A stretch of 64,000 nt of DNA, taken from the NCBI GenBank assembly GCA_017255395.1, contig JAFKDC010000005.1:62001-126000 (forward strand), read 5' to 3'. Within the stretch, counting starts at the first letter, position 1; each line of letters begins with the position of its first letter. Source of the DNA: Enemella evansiae. Its GTDB lineage: Bacteria; Pseudomonadota; Alphaproteobacteria; Rhodobacterales; Rhodobacteraceae. Below, piece by piece: positions 7,617 to 15,362 of the stretch. The notes below the pieces were generated by a model, which did not search any database, was not told where the DNA came from, and worked only from the letters and a program-made list of their open reading frames with translations. The translations under genes and the position numbers were made by a program.

Positions 7617-8351
7617 ATGAGGCCTGGCCGCTGCCTTCTTGTCCTCGGCCTGTTGTGGCTTGCGGGATGCGCCCCGGTCCCCGGTGCGGCCCCGGCAGAG
7701 GCGGGCCGCAAGGGCCTGCTGTCCAGCGTCGTCGAAAAGGCCGCGGCGCCGAAAGCGGCGAAACCGCTGCTTCGCCTGACACTGGCCGGGGGCGACGTGC
7801 CCGTGGTCCCGCCCGAGGGCTACTGCATCGATCCCAAGTCCCGCAGGGGCGGCGCACAGCGGAGCTTCGCTGCCATCGCCTCTTGCCGCATCCTGACCGG
7901 CGGACAGGTGGGCGGCTATGTCGAGCCGGTGCTGATCACCGTCGCCGCCGGATCGCGCGGCGCCGCAGAGGACCTGCCCTCGCCGGAGCTGCTGGCCAAG
8001 GCCCGCCGGGCGCCGCTGCTGTCCGGCAGCCGGACGCCGGATGCTGTCTTTGCCCATCTTGGGCAGGGCGGCGCGGCGATCCTGCCCGGCGGCGACCCGA
8101 AGCACTGGCGCACCATCTTCGTGCTGAACGACCGGCTTGTCGGGGCGGCGCTCTACGCGCCTGCGGGCAGCCCCATGGCGGGACCGGAGGGGGCCGAACT
8201 GCTGATGCGGCTGAAGGCCCGGATGGTTGCAGCGGTGGCGAAACCCGCGACGCCCAAGGCAGCACCCGGGGCGGCCCCCAAGGCGGCACCCGGGGCGACA
8301 GCGCCTCAGCGCAGGAAACGCGGCCTCTTCGCCGGATTGACGCAGCGGTGA
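7617..8351 (+). CDS. Predicted lipoprotein
   Basis: A 244-residue protein with a lipoprotein signal (MRPGRCLLVLGLLWLAGC, lipobox LAGC with Cys18). The middle has a compact domain with conserved-looking EGYCIDP and ASCRILTGG segments, so a disulfide is possible. The C-terminus is an Ala/Pro/Lys linker with an imperfect duplicated unit, ending in QRRKRGLF. The start is the ATG at 7617; a longer frame upstream lacks a leader and has poor coding character. No good ribosome site precedes this ATG, but a 13-codon TTG-initiated frame with a strong site ends on it (see findings). The function is unknown; similar lipoproteins occur in Roseobacter relatives. Confidence 0.75.
   Translation: MRPGRCLLVLGLLWLAGCAPVPGAAPAEAGRKGLLSSVVEKAAAPKAAKPLLRLTLAGGDVPVVPPEGYCIDPKSRRGGAQRSFAAIASCRILTGGQVGGYVEPVLITVAAGSRGAAEDLPSPELLAKARRAPLLSGSRTPDAVFAHLGQGGAAILPGGDPKHWRTIFVLNDRLVGAALYAPAGSPMAGPEGAELLMRLKARMVAAVAKPATPKAAPGAAPKAAPGATAPQRRKRGLFAGLTQR
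8250..8297 (+). repeat. Two-copy 24-base tandem repeat in lipoprotein gene
   Basis: Two adjacent units share the core CCCAAGGC-R-GCACCCGGGGCG and encode the duplicated PKAAPGA linker. It is short, in frame and local. Confidence 0.6.
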
Positions 8352-8494
8352 GCCCTTCACGGCACGGAAAGACCCGGCTGCTATATCCGACCCGTCCCGG
8401 TGCCTTGCACTTGTCGACGGCGCCGGGCATTTGCTTTAGTGGTTTCCGATATGGAAACAAATGACGGCTTACCGGGAAACGGGCGCGCGGGGCG

Positions 8495-9265
8495 ATGACG
8501 AAGCAGCAGGGATGGATCGACCGGGCGGTTTTTGCCACGGGCCTCAGGCGCTGGACCCGCGCCGCGCGCGAGGCACGCGAGGCTGACCTGCCCGTTTTGC
8601 GGCGCCAGCGCGCCCGCGCCCGCCGCCTGCGCAGCCAGCTCGACGCCCTGATCCACGTGGCGGAAGAACGGCTGGCGCTGCCGCTGATCGGCAATCAGGC
8701 CTTTCCCAGCCCGCCGGATTCGGACTGGGTCTGGCGCCCGGAACTGTGGTGCGGGCCGCTGCCGGTGGGCGGCATCTCTTCGGTGCCGTCGAACAGCGCG
8801 CTGGGCCGCGAGGCGACCCTGTTCCACGATTGCCAGCATTCTGAAATGACCCTGCGCCAGATCCGCAACCGGCGAGAGGCGGACCTTGCGGCCTACGGGT
8901 TGCGGCTGGACGTCTTCCGCTTCGACGGGTCCTACCTGTCGCTGGCCGTCGACCTGCCGGAACACGTCGGCCACGGGCTGAAGCGCGACCACCTGATCCG
9001 CGTGCGGACCATCGTCGAAATGGAAAAGCCGCTGGAGATCTTCGCGCGGCTCAATATCAAGCACGGCCCCAACACCGAGCAGATCGTGCGCGAACTGCCG
9101 TTGGGCGCCGAAACGGTCGAGGTGGAATTCGACCTCGCCTACACGCGGCTGAACGAAAAGCGGGTCGACCGCCTGTGGCTCGACCTGATCTTCGAGGGGC
9201 CGGAGATGAACCAGGTGATCCTGCGCGACCTGACCTTCAGCCGCCGCAAGCGGGCCGCCTTGTGA
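8495..9265 (+). CDS. DUF6478 family protein
   Basis: A 256-residue protein of the Rhodobacteraceae-restricted DUF6478 family. It has no signal peptide or membrane span. The N-terminus is an Arg-rich helix (residues 1-60), followed by the conserved core with WCGPLPVGGISSV, LFHDCQHSEMTLRQ, FRFDGSYLSLAVDLP and the C-terminal LWLDLIFEGPEMNQVILRD. The beta-rich core suggests a jelly-roll or carbohydrate-binding fold, but this is inference. The next gene starts 10 bases after the stop, so the two are probably one operon. Confidence 0.85.
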   Translation: MTKQQGWIDRAVFATGLRRWTRAAREAREADLPVLRRQRARARRLRSQLDALIHVAEERLALPLIGNQAFPSPPDSDWVWRPELWCGPLPVGGISSVPSNSALGREATLFHDCQHSEMTLRQIRNRREADLAAYGLRLDVFRFDGSYLSLAVDLPEHVGHGLKRDHLIRVRTIVEMEKPLEIFARLNIKHGPNTEQIVRELPLGAETVEVEFDLAYTRLNEKRVDRLWLDLIFEGPEMNQVILRDLTFSRRKRAAL

Positions 9266-9275
9266 GAGGGACGAG

Positions 9276-9653
9276 ATGAGCGCCTATACACTGACCAAGA
9301 CACGCTTCCTGGAAGGCGTTTGGGAGGGTCTGCTGGTTGCCACCGAGGATGGCGCCCCCGCCCCCGAGATCGCGGTGACCCTGCACGACAAGCCCATCGG
9401 CGGCGTCACGGTGGCCGAAACCACAAGCGCCGGTCGCTGGGCGGTCGAGGTGCCGGTGCCGGTGCAGGCGGTGGGGGACGGAGTGCAGACCTTCCTGATC
9501 ACCGACACCCGGGCAGAGGTCGTGCTGGACAGCTTCACCCTGATCGCCGGCGAGGCGCTGGCGGACGATATTCGCGCCGAAGTGGATCTGCTGCGGGCAG
9601 AGCTGGACATGCTAAAGCGTGCGTTCCGGCGGCATTGCCTGGAAACCACCTAG
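9276..9653 (+). CDS. Hypothetical protein, co-transcribed with DUF6478 gene
   Basis: A 125-residue cytoplasmic-looking protein. The first 90 residues read as a beta sandwich with alternating hydrophobic strands (VWEGLLVA, EIAVTLHD, RWAVEVPVP, QTFLITD); the last 30 form a charged heptad-like helix (DDIRAEVDLLRAELDMLKRAF), so it may oligomerise. It sits 10 bases after the DUF6478 gene with a GAGGGACGAG ribosome site overlapping the intergenic space. I recognise no named family, but codon usage and pairing with DUF6478 support a real gene. Confidence 0.75.
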   Translation: MSAYTLTKTRFLEGVWEGLLVATEDGAPAPEIAVTLHDKPIGGVTVAETTSAGRWAVEVPVPVQAVGDGVQTFLITDTRAEVVLDSFTLIAGEALADDIRAEVDLLRAELDMLKRAFRRHCLETT

Positions 9654-9952
9654 GGCGAGAATTTCGGGCCTTTCAGGACCGGGCGGGACAGGTTGTGGCC
9701 ATTGCTGCAACGCGTCCGCGCCGCCATGCGCCCGCCACTCGCTGAGCGTTTCGGCGTTCCAGCGGTGCGCCGGACGCTTCCCCGCATCGGTCCGTCTGGC
9801 CCCCGGCCCATGGCTTCGGAGACGGCCAGCCCCCTGGCGCCGGTATCGCGCCGACAGGCCCCGCCTCGCCCGAGACGGCAGGGCGGTCGTCCCGCCCCAT
9901 TGACCCCGGCGCCCCGCGGCGTAGTCTGCGCCCAGTCACCGCAGGAGCCGCC
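9654..9952. other. Intergenic, no gene seen
   Basis: These 299 bases are GC-rich and lie between two rightward genes. Both strands carry open frames, but these are arginine- and proline-rich and look like composition artefacts. I see no hairpin with a T run and no clear promoter. A few bases before the next ATG, CGCAGGAGCCGCC supplies its ribosome site. Confidence 0.5.
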
Positions 9953-10867
9953 ATGAATCCGACGCGCGCGATCGCGCTGAAACTGACCTCGGTTGTGCTG
10001 TTCACCATCATGGCCTCGCTGATCAAGGCGACCGCCGATGTGGTGCCGACCGGCGAAGCGGTGTTTTTCCGCAGCTTCTTCGCGATGCCGGTGATCGTGG
10101 GATGGCTGTGGATGCGCGGCGACCTCAGCACCGGGCTGAAGGCAAAATCCTGGATCGGCCACAGCTGGCGCGGTCTGCTGGGGGTCTCGGCCATGGGCTG
10201 CAACTTCGCCGCCCTTGGCCTGCTGCCCCTGCCCGAGGTCACGGCCATCGGCTTTGCCGCGCCGATGCTGACGGTCTTCGCCGCCGCGGTGCTGCTGGGC
10301 GAGCGCCTGCGCCTGTTCCGCACCGCCTGCGTGCTGCTGGGGCTTGTCGGCGTCATGGTGGTGCTGTGGCCGCGCCTGTCGCTGGACAGCCTCGAAGGGG
10401 CGGCGCTGTTCGGCGTGATGCTGGTGCTGGCCTCGGCGGCCCTGCGGGCGCTGGTGCAGGTGCAGATCCGGCGCATGATCCAGGTCGAGGAAACCTCTGC
10501 CATCGTCTTCTATTTCTCGCTGACGGCGACGCTGTTCTCGCTGCTCACGCTGCCCTTCGGCTGGGTCTGGCCGGCGCCATGGGCCCTGGTCATGCTGGTG
10601 GCCTCGGGGCTGATCGGCGGGGTGGCGCAGATCTTCCTGACCTCGGCCTACCGCTTTGCCGGGGCATCGGTGGTGGCGCCCTTCGACTATGCCTCGATCC
10701 TCTTCGCCATTGTCTTCGGCTGGGTCTTCTTCGCCGAGGCACCGACGGCCATGGTGATCCTGGGCTCTTCGATCGTGGTCGCGGCGGGCGGCCTGATCAT
10801 CTGGCGCGAACGCCAGCTGGGCCTGCGACGCGGACAGGCACGGTCCAATATGACACCGCATGGCTGA
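9953..10867 (+). CDS. DMT family transporter (two EamA domains)
   Basis: A 304-residue inner-membrane protein with ten hydrophobic segments arranged as two EamA repeats (about residues 5-140 and 150-290). The first repeat has the typical FRSFFAMPVI after the first hairpin and ends in ERLRLFRTACVLLGLVGVMVVL; the second ends FAEAPTAMVILGSSIVVAAG. The family exports amino acids, nucleosides or other metabolites; the substrate is not readable here. It is monocistronic, with a ribosome site CAGGAG before the ATG. Confidence 0.88.
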   Translation: MNPTRAIALKLTSVVLFTIMASLIKATADVVPTGEAVFFRSFFAMPVIVGWLWMRGDLSTGLKAKSWIGHSWRGLLGVSAMGCNFAALGLLPLPEVTAIGFAAPMLTVFAAAVLLGERLRLFRTACVLLGLVGVMVVLWPRLSLDSLEGAALFGVMLVLASAALRALVQVQIRRMIQVEETSAIVFYFSLTATLFSLLTLPFGWVWPAPWALVMLVASGLIGGVAQIFLTSAYRFAGASVVAPFDYASILFAIVFGWVFFAEAPTAMVILGSSIVVAAGGLIIWRERQLGLRRGQARSNMTPHG

Positions 10868-11064
10868 GCCCCCCGGACAGGGCGGTGCCCGCAGCCGATC
10901 CGCCCCCGGGATACCGGGCCACGGCCCCGGGGACTGATGGGGGCGGGCTGCGACAGGCCTGCGCTGCGCGAGGGGCTTCGGGCCGATCCCGCCCCCCCGG
11001 CTCACCGCTCCCGGACGCAACGCAGAAGTCTTCAAACCGGGGAGGCGCCGCCTCAACGGCGCGC

Positions 11065-11787
11065 TTATCCCTTGGGCGGAAACACCGGCATACCGTCCGT
11101 CGTCTCCAACAGGATCGCGCGCGATTCGGCGGTGAACTCGCGGCGCAGCACCACGCCCAGCGTGAACAGCGTCGCCACGAACAGCGGCACCGCCCCCGCC
11201 AGCCACGCCGCGCTGGCGATGCCGAAATAGACCGACCGCAGGCCACGGTTATAGCCGCGCCCCGCCGTGACGTTGATCTCTCCGGCCTTGCGGGCGCGCG
11301 GCAGGGCCACCGGGTCCTCGGGGTCGTTGGGCACCGCCGCCATCAGGATCGAGCAATAGCCGAACAGCCGGTGCGACCAGACGAACTTCAGGAAGGCGTT
11401 CACGGCGAAGCCCAGCATGACGAAGATCTTGATCTCCCAGACGATCACCGGGTCCGTCGCCTGCGTCAGGTCCTGTGCCACGCCGCGCAGCCGCTCGGCA
11501 TTGCCCAGCAGGGCAAAGCCCCCGCCGATGGCGATCATGCTGCCCGAGGCGAAAAAGGCCGTGCTTTGCCGCAGGCTGTTGAGGATCTGGCTGTCGAATA
11601 TGCGCGGGTCGCGGTGCAGGAAGGCCACCATCCAGACCCGACGGTACTGCGCCATGATCTTCGAGGTCGAGGGGCGCGCGGCGGGCGGATGCTCGATGAT
11701 CCAGCTCGACCCGAGCCACGCCAGCAGCAGCAGCGCAAGCGCCGCGTAGTCCAGAACGGTGAAGGCGTTGAGGTAGCGCGCGTCCAT
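11065..11787 (-). CDS. DUF599 domain membrane protein
   Basis: A 240-residue inner-membrane protein of the DUF599 family. It has hydrophobic segments near residues 12-30, 78-98, 118-140 and 195-225, with the family features HRDPRIFDSQILNSLRQSTAFFASGSM and GRGYNRGLRSVYF. The function is unknown. Its ATG overlaps the stop of the upstream CopD-like gene by four bases (ATGA), so the two are translationally coupled and may act together in the membrane. Confidence 0.85.
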   Translation of the reverse strand: MDARYLNAFTVLDYAALALLLLAWLGSSWIIEHPPAARPSTSKIMAQYRRVWMVAFLHRDPRIFDSQILNSLRQSTAFFASGSMIAIGGGFALLGNAERLRGVAQDLTQATDPVIVWEIKIFVMLGFAVNAFLKFVWSHRLFGYCSILMAAVPNDPEDPVALPRARKAGEINVTAGRGYNRGLRSVYFGIASAAWLAGAVPLFVATLFTLGVVLRREFTAESRAILLETTDGMPVFPPKG

Positions 11788-12197
11788 CAGAACGGCTGGG
11801 CGACGACGGCCCAGAGCACGGCGATGACGATGAAGACCGAGACCTCGTTGAAGATGCGCAGGAACATATCGCTTTCACGGAACTCTCCGGCCTGCGCGCG
11901 GCGCACCAGCTTGCCGGTCCAGAGGTAATGCCCCGCCAGCACCAGCACCAGCGTCGCCTTCAGGTGCAGCCACGCGGGCCAACCCAGCCATGTGCCGTAC
12001 CAGATGCCGGTGACGATGGCGATCACGCCCAGCCCGAAGGAAAAGCGGTAAAGCCGGAAAGTCAGGTCGCCCAACGGGCCGTTCTCTCCCAGCCGCGCGT
12101 GTTCGCGCTTCCAGTAGATCAGCGCGCGCGGCACGGCGAAGATGGAGGTCATCCACCCCATGACGCAGAGAATGTGTATGATCTTGACCCAAGCCAT
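11787..12197 (-). CDS. CopD / HemJ-like membrane protein
   Basis: A 136-residue protein with four hydrophobic segments, resembling the CopD superfamily and the small HemJ protoporphyrinogen-oxidase type. The first segment has the conserved His (WVKIIHILCVMGWM), followed by PRALIYW and, near residue 83, HLKATLVLVLAGHY, which supplies another His/Lys pair typical of heme-binding HemJ proteins. It could be HemJ itself or a paralogue; the sequence alone does not separate them. I chose the ATG at 12197; the longer frame has no support. It is coupled to the DUF599 gene. Confidence 0.75.
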   Translation of the reverse strand: MAWVKIIHILCVMGWMTSIFAVPRALIYWKREHARLGENGPLGDLTFRLYRFSFGLGVIAIVTGIWYGTWLGWPAWLHLKATLVLVLAGHYLWTGKLVRRAQAGEFRESDMFLRIFNEVSVFIVIAVLWAVVAQPF

Positions 12198-12323
12198 GCG
12201 CGCAGATGACCCACCAAGGGGGCAAAGCGCAAGATGCCGCAGCATTGGCTCTCGTCAAATGGCGATTTTGGTTATATGAGTTTACCAATTACCCGGATTT
12301 CCGGCAGAGAGGGAGGCCCAACC

Positions 12324-13760
12324 ATGCAGATGCCCGAACCGAACGCCCGCGTCGTGGATGCCAAGGCACGCATTGCGGACCGCCTTTCTGCCGTGCTGCC
12401 GGCCGATGCGCTGATCACCGACGAGGCCGAGACCCGCGCCTATGAATGCGACGCGCTGACCGCCTATCGCTGCCCGCCGCTGGCCGTGGTGCTGCCCGCC
12501 ACCACCGACGAGGTCGCGGCGGTGCTGAAGGTCTGCTTCGAGGAAGGCGTGCCGGTGGTGCCGCGCGGCGCCGGGACCTCGCTTGCGGGCGGGTCGCTGC
12601 CCACGGCGGACAGCGTGATCCTTGGCGTGGCACGCATGAACGCGGTGCTGGAAACCGACTACGACAGCCGTTTCATCCGCGTGCAGACGGGACGCACGAA
12701 CCTGTCGGTCACCGGCGCGGTGGAAGAGAACGACTTCTTCTATGCCCCCGACCCCTCGTCGCAGCTGGCCTGCGCCATCGCGGGCAATATCGCGATGAAC
12801 TCGGGCGGGGCGCATTGCCTGAAATACGGCGTGACCACCAACAACCTGCTGGGCGTGACGATGGTGCTGATGGACGGCACCGTGGTCGAACTGGGCGGCG
12901 CGCATCTGGACGCGGGGGGGCTGGACCTCTTGGGCGTGGTCTGCGGCAGCGAAGGCCAGCTTGGCGTCGTGACCGAGGCAACCCTGCGCATCCTGCCCAA
13001 GCCCGAGGGCGCGCGGCCCGTGCTGATCGGCTATGCCTCGAACGAGGTGGCGGGCGCCTGCGTGTCGGATATCATCAAGGCAGGCGTCCTGCCGGTGGCG
13101 ATCGAGTTCATGGACGCCCCCTGCATCCGCGCCACCGAGGATTTCGCCAAGGCGGGTTATCCCGATTGCGAGGCGCTCTTGATCGTCGAGGTCGAGGGCT
13201 CCGAGGCCGAGATCGCCGAGCAACTGGAAAAGATCACCGAGATCGCCCGCCGCCACGACCCGGTGGAACTGCGCGAGGCGAAATCGGCGGACGAGGCGGC
13301 GCGCATTTGGCTGGGCCGCAAGTCGGCCTTCGGCGCCATGGGCAACATCAACGACTACATGTGCCTCGACGGCACGATCCCGGTCAACGAACTGCCCTAC
13401 GTGCTGCGCCGCATCGGCGAGATGTCGAAGGACTTCGGTCTCGACGTGGCCAATGTCTTTCACGCGGGCGACGGCAACATGCACCCGCTGATCCTGTTCA
13501 ACGCCAACCAACCCGGGCAATTGGAGCTGTGCGAGCAGTTCGGCGCCGAGATCCTGAAGCTCTGCGTCGAGGTCGGCGGCTGCCTGACCGGAGAGCACGG
13601 CGTGGGCATCGAGAAGCGCGACCTGATGAGCCACCAATACGCCCCCGAGGATCTGGAAGCGCAGATGGCGGTGAAGGACGTCTTCGACCCGACATGGCTG
13701 CTGAACCCGGCGAAGGTCTTTCCGCTGGAGGCCAGCGCCTCGCGCCGGGCGACGGGATGA
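12324..13760 (+). CDS. glcD: Glycolate oxidase subunit GlcD (FAD-linked)
   Basis: A 478-residue FAD-binding oxidase of the VAO/GlcD family, the catalytic flavoprotein that oxidises glycolate to glyoxylate with GlcE and GlcF at the membrane. The FAD-binding domain includes VPRGAGTSLAGG (near residue 77), YAPDPSS and IAGNIAMNSGGAHCLKYG. The C-terminal cap has NVFHAGDGNMHP and TGEHGVGIEKRD. I chose the ATG at 12324 because GGGAGG lies 7 bases upstream; the frame extends 30 codons further without support. A TTGGT...ACCAA inverted pair at 12268-12288 could be a GntR-type operator, but this is weak. Confidence 0.93.
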   Translation: MQMPEPNARVVDAKARIADRLSAVLPADALITDEAETRAYECDALTAYRCPPLAVVLPATTDEVAAVLKVCFEEGVPVVPRGAGTSLAGGSLPTADSVILGVARMNAVLETDYDSRFIRVQTGRTNLSVTGAVEENDFFYAPDPSSQLACAIAGNIAMNSGGAHCLKYGVTTNNLLGVTMVLMDGTVVELGGAHLDAGGLDLLGVVCGSEGQLGVVTEATLRILPKPEGARPVLIGYASNEVAGACVSDIIKAGVLPVAIEFMDAPCIRATEDFAKAGYPDCEALLIVEVEGSEAEIAEQLEKITEIARRHDPVELREAKSADEAARIWLGRKSAFGAMGNINDYMCLDGTIPVNELPYVLRRIGEMSKDFGLDVANVFHAGDGNMHPLILFNANQPGQLELCEQFGAEILKLCVEVGGCLTGEHGVGIEKRDLMSHQYAPEDLEAQMAVKDVFDPTWLLNPAKVFPLEASASRRATG

Positions 13761-13814
13761 GGGGGCTCTGCCCCCGCCCTTCGGGCCCCCCGGGATATTT
13801 GAGGACAGAAGAAG
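13761..13814 (+). repeat. Dispersed intergenic repeat, copy 1
   Basis: Directly after the glcD stop: a GGGGGC-TCT-GCCCCC hairpin, a second GC-rich arm pair around CTTCGG, then CCCGGGATATTT and GGACAGAAGAAG. The same tail occurs inverted at 54594-54640, and in weaker form at 22309-22331. Confidence 0.75.
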
Positions 13815-13827
13815 AGATGGGGACAGC

Positions 13828-15021
13828 ATGAGACCGGCAAGCGAGGCGGATCTGGCCGAGGCGGTGGCGGGCGCGCAGGGGCCGCTGGCGATCCGCGGCG
13901 GCGGCACGCGCGGCGGCGCGGTGCTGGGCGAGGTGCTGGAGACCGGCGGCCTGTCGGGCATCACGCTTTATGAGCCGGGCGCCCTGACGCTAGTGGCACG
14001 GGCGGGCACGCCGCTGGCCGAGATCGAGGCGGCGCTCTCCGCCGAAGGCCAGCGGCTGGCCTTCGAGCCGATGGATCACCGCGTGCTGCTGGGCAGCACC
14101 GGCGCGCCGACGGTCGGCGGGGTCGTGGCGGCAAATGTCAGCGGGCCACGCCGGATACAGGCGGGCGCGGCGCGGGATTTCTGCCTTGGGGTGCGTTTCG
14201 TCGACGGGCGCGGCATCGTGGTCAAGAACGGCGGGCGGGTGATGAAGAACGTCACCGGCTACGACCTGATCAAGCTGATGGCCGGGTCCTGGGGCACGCT
14301 GGGCGTGCTGTCCGAGGTCAGCCTGAAGGTGCTGCCCGCGCCCGAGGCCGCGGCCTCTCTGGCGGTTCCGGTGGCGACGGCGTCGGAGGCCGTGGCGGTG
14401 ATGTCGGCGGCGCTTGGCTCTCCTTTCGACGTGAACGGGGCGGCCTACCGGCCCGAGGCCGGTTGCGTGGTGCTGCGGATCGAGGGTTTCGATGGCTCTG
14501 TCGGCTACCGCGCCGAGCGGCTGGCGGCGCTTTTTGCCGGGCGCGGCGCAGAGATCGACCGCGAAGGCGTGGGCGAGACATGGCGCGCATTGCGCGACGT
14601 GGTGGCGCTGAAAGATCATCCGCTGGTCTGGAAGCTGTCCATGGCGCCCCGCGACATGGTGCCGGCCCTGCTGGAGCCCGCCGCGCGGGACATGGGTTTC
14701 GACTACCAGCTCGACTGGGGTGGCGGGATGTGCTGGCTGGGCATGACGGTGGCGCAGCTGGATGCTTGCGCCGCGCGCTTCGGCACCGGCGATCCCTGGG
14801 CGACCGCCGTGGCCGTGCATCGCGGCCTTCAGGAGAGGATGGTCGCGCCGGACGCCGCGAACCGCCTGCGCGGGCATGCGACGCTGGTGAAGGCGCCCGA
14901 GCCGGTCGCCACGCAGGTCCCCCGCTTCCAGCCCGAGCCCGCTGCCCTTGCCGCCCTGACGGCGGGGCTGCGGCAGCGGTTCGACCCGCGCGGCATCCTC
15001 AACCCCGGCCTGATGGCATGA
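13828..15021 (+). CDS. glcE: Glycolate oxidase subunit GlcE
   Basis: A 397-residue second FAD-binding subunit of glycolate oxidase. The PP-loop-like FAD segment IRGGGTRGGAVL is near residue 22, with FEPMDHRVLLGSTGAPTVGGVVAANVSGPRR and VKNGGRVMKNVTGYDLIKLMAGSWGTLGVL typical of GlcE. It is shorter than GlcD because the C-terminal cap is reduced, as usual for this subunit. It starts 67 bases after glcD, across a dispersed repeat, and is followed closely by a small membrane-protein gene and glcF. Confidence 0.92.
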   Translation: MRPASEADLAEAVAGAQGPLAIRGGGTRGGAVLGEVLETGGLSGITLYEPGALTLVARAGTPLAEIEAALSAEGQRLAFEPMDHRVLLGSTGAPTVGGVVAANVSGPRRIQAGAARDFCLGVRFVDGRGIVVKNGGRVMKNVTGYDLIKLMAGSWGTLGVLSEVSLKVLPAPEAAASLAVPVATASEAVAVMSAALGSPFDVNGAAYRPEAGCVVLRIEGFDGSVGYRAERLAALFAGRGAEIDREGVGETWRALRDVVALKDHPLVWKLSMAPRDMVPALLEPAARDMGFDYQLDWGGGMCWLGMTVAQLDACAARFGTGDPWATAVAVHRGLQERMVAPDAANRLRGHATLVKAPEPVATQVPRFQPEPAALAALTAGLRQRFDPRGILNPGLMA

Positions 15022-15028
15022 GTCCGGT

Positions 15029-15361
15029 ATGAGCGCGCCGCTTCTGATTTCATTTGTGCTCAGCTTTGTCGGTGGCCCGCTGCTGTGCTCGGCCCTGCTG
15101 GCCCTGCCCCGCAGTCTTTTGGTGCTGCTTGTGCTGGCCGGGGCGGTCGTGGTCTCGATGACGCTGGCGCTGCGGTTCCAGGGCGGGCGCCCGGCGCTGT
15201 CTCTGGGCCTGATGTGGCTGGGCTGGGTGCTGGCGGTGGCCATGGTGGCGCTGTCGGTGATGCGCCGCGCGCCGCAGGCCCGCCGCTGGGTGACGGTGAT
15301 CGCCCTCCTTGCAACGACCCTGCCGTGGTTCGGACTCGCCACGGCGCGACTGATGGTGTGA
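15029..15361 (+). CDS. Small membrane protein between glcE and glcF
   Basis: A 110-residue, strongly hydrophobic protein with three to four predicted membrane spans (around residues 4-22, 28-48, 55-78 and 86-105). It starts 7 bases after the glcE stop and ends one base before the glcF start, so it is embedded in the glycolate oxidase operon. I do not recognise a family. GlcDEF are peripheral proteins, so an anchor or an electron-transfer aid is possible, but that is inference from position only. Confidence 0.75.
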   Translation: MSAPLLISFVLSFVGGPLLCSALLALPRSLLVLLVLAGAVVVSMTLALRFQGGRPALSLGLMWLGWVLAVAMVALSVMRRAPQARRWVTVIALLATTLPWFGLATARLMV

Positions 15362-15362
15362 C

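Noticed and set aside
9650-11206. A 518-codon minus-strand frame opposite the DMT permease
   Set aside because: His/Arg/Gln-rich product typical of antisense frames; the + strand permease has ten proper membrane spans.
12268-12288. TTGGT...ACCAA inverted pair before glcD as a GlcC/GntR operator
   Set aside because: The 11-base spacing does not fit the usual short-spaced GntR sites; no regulator gene is adjacent. Kept only as a weak note.
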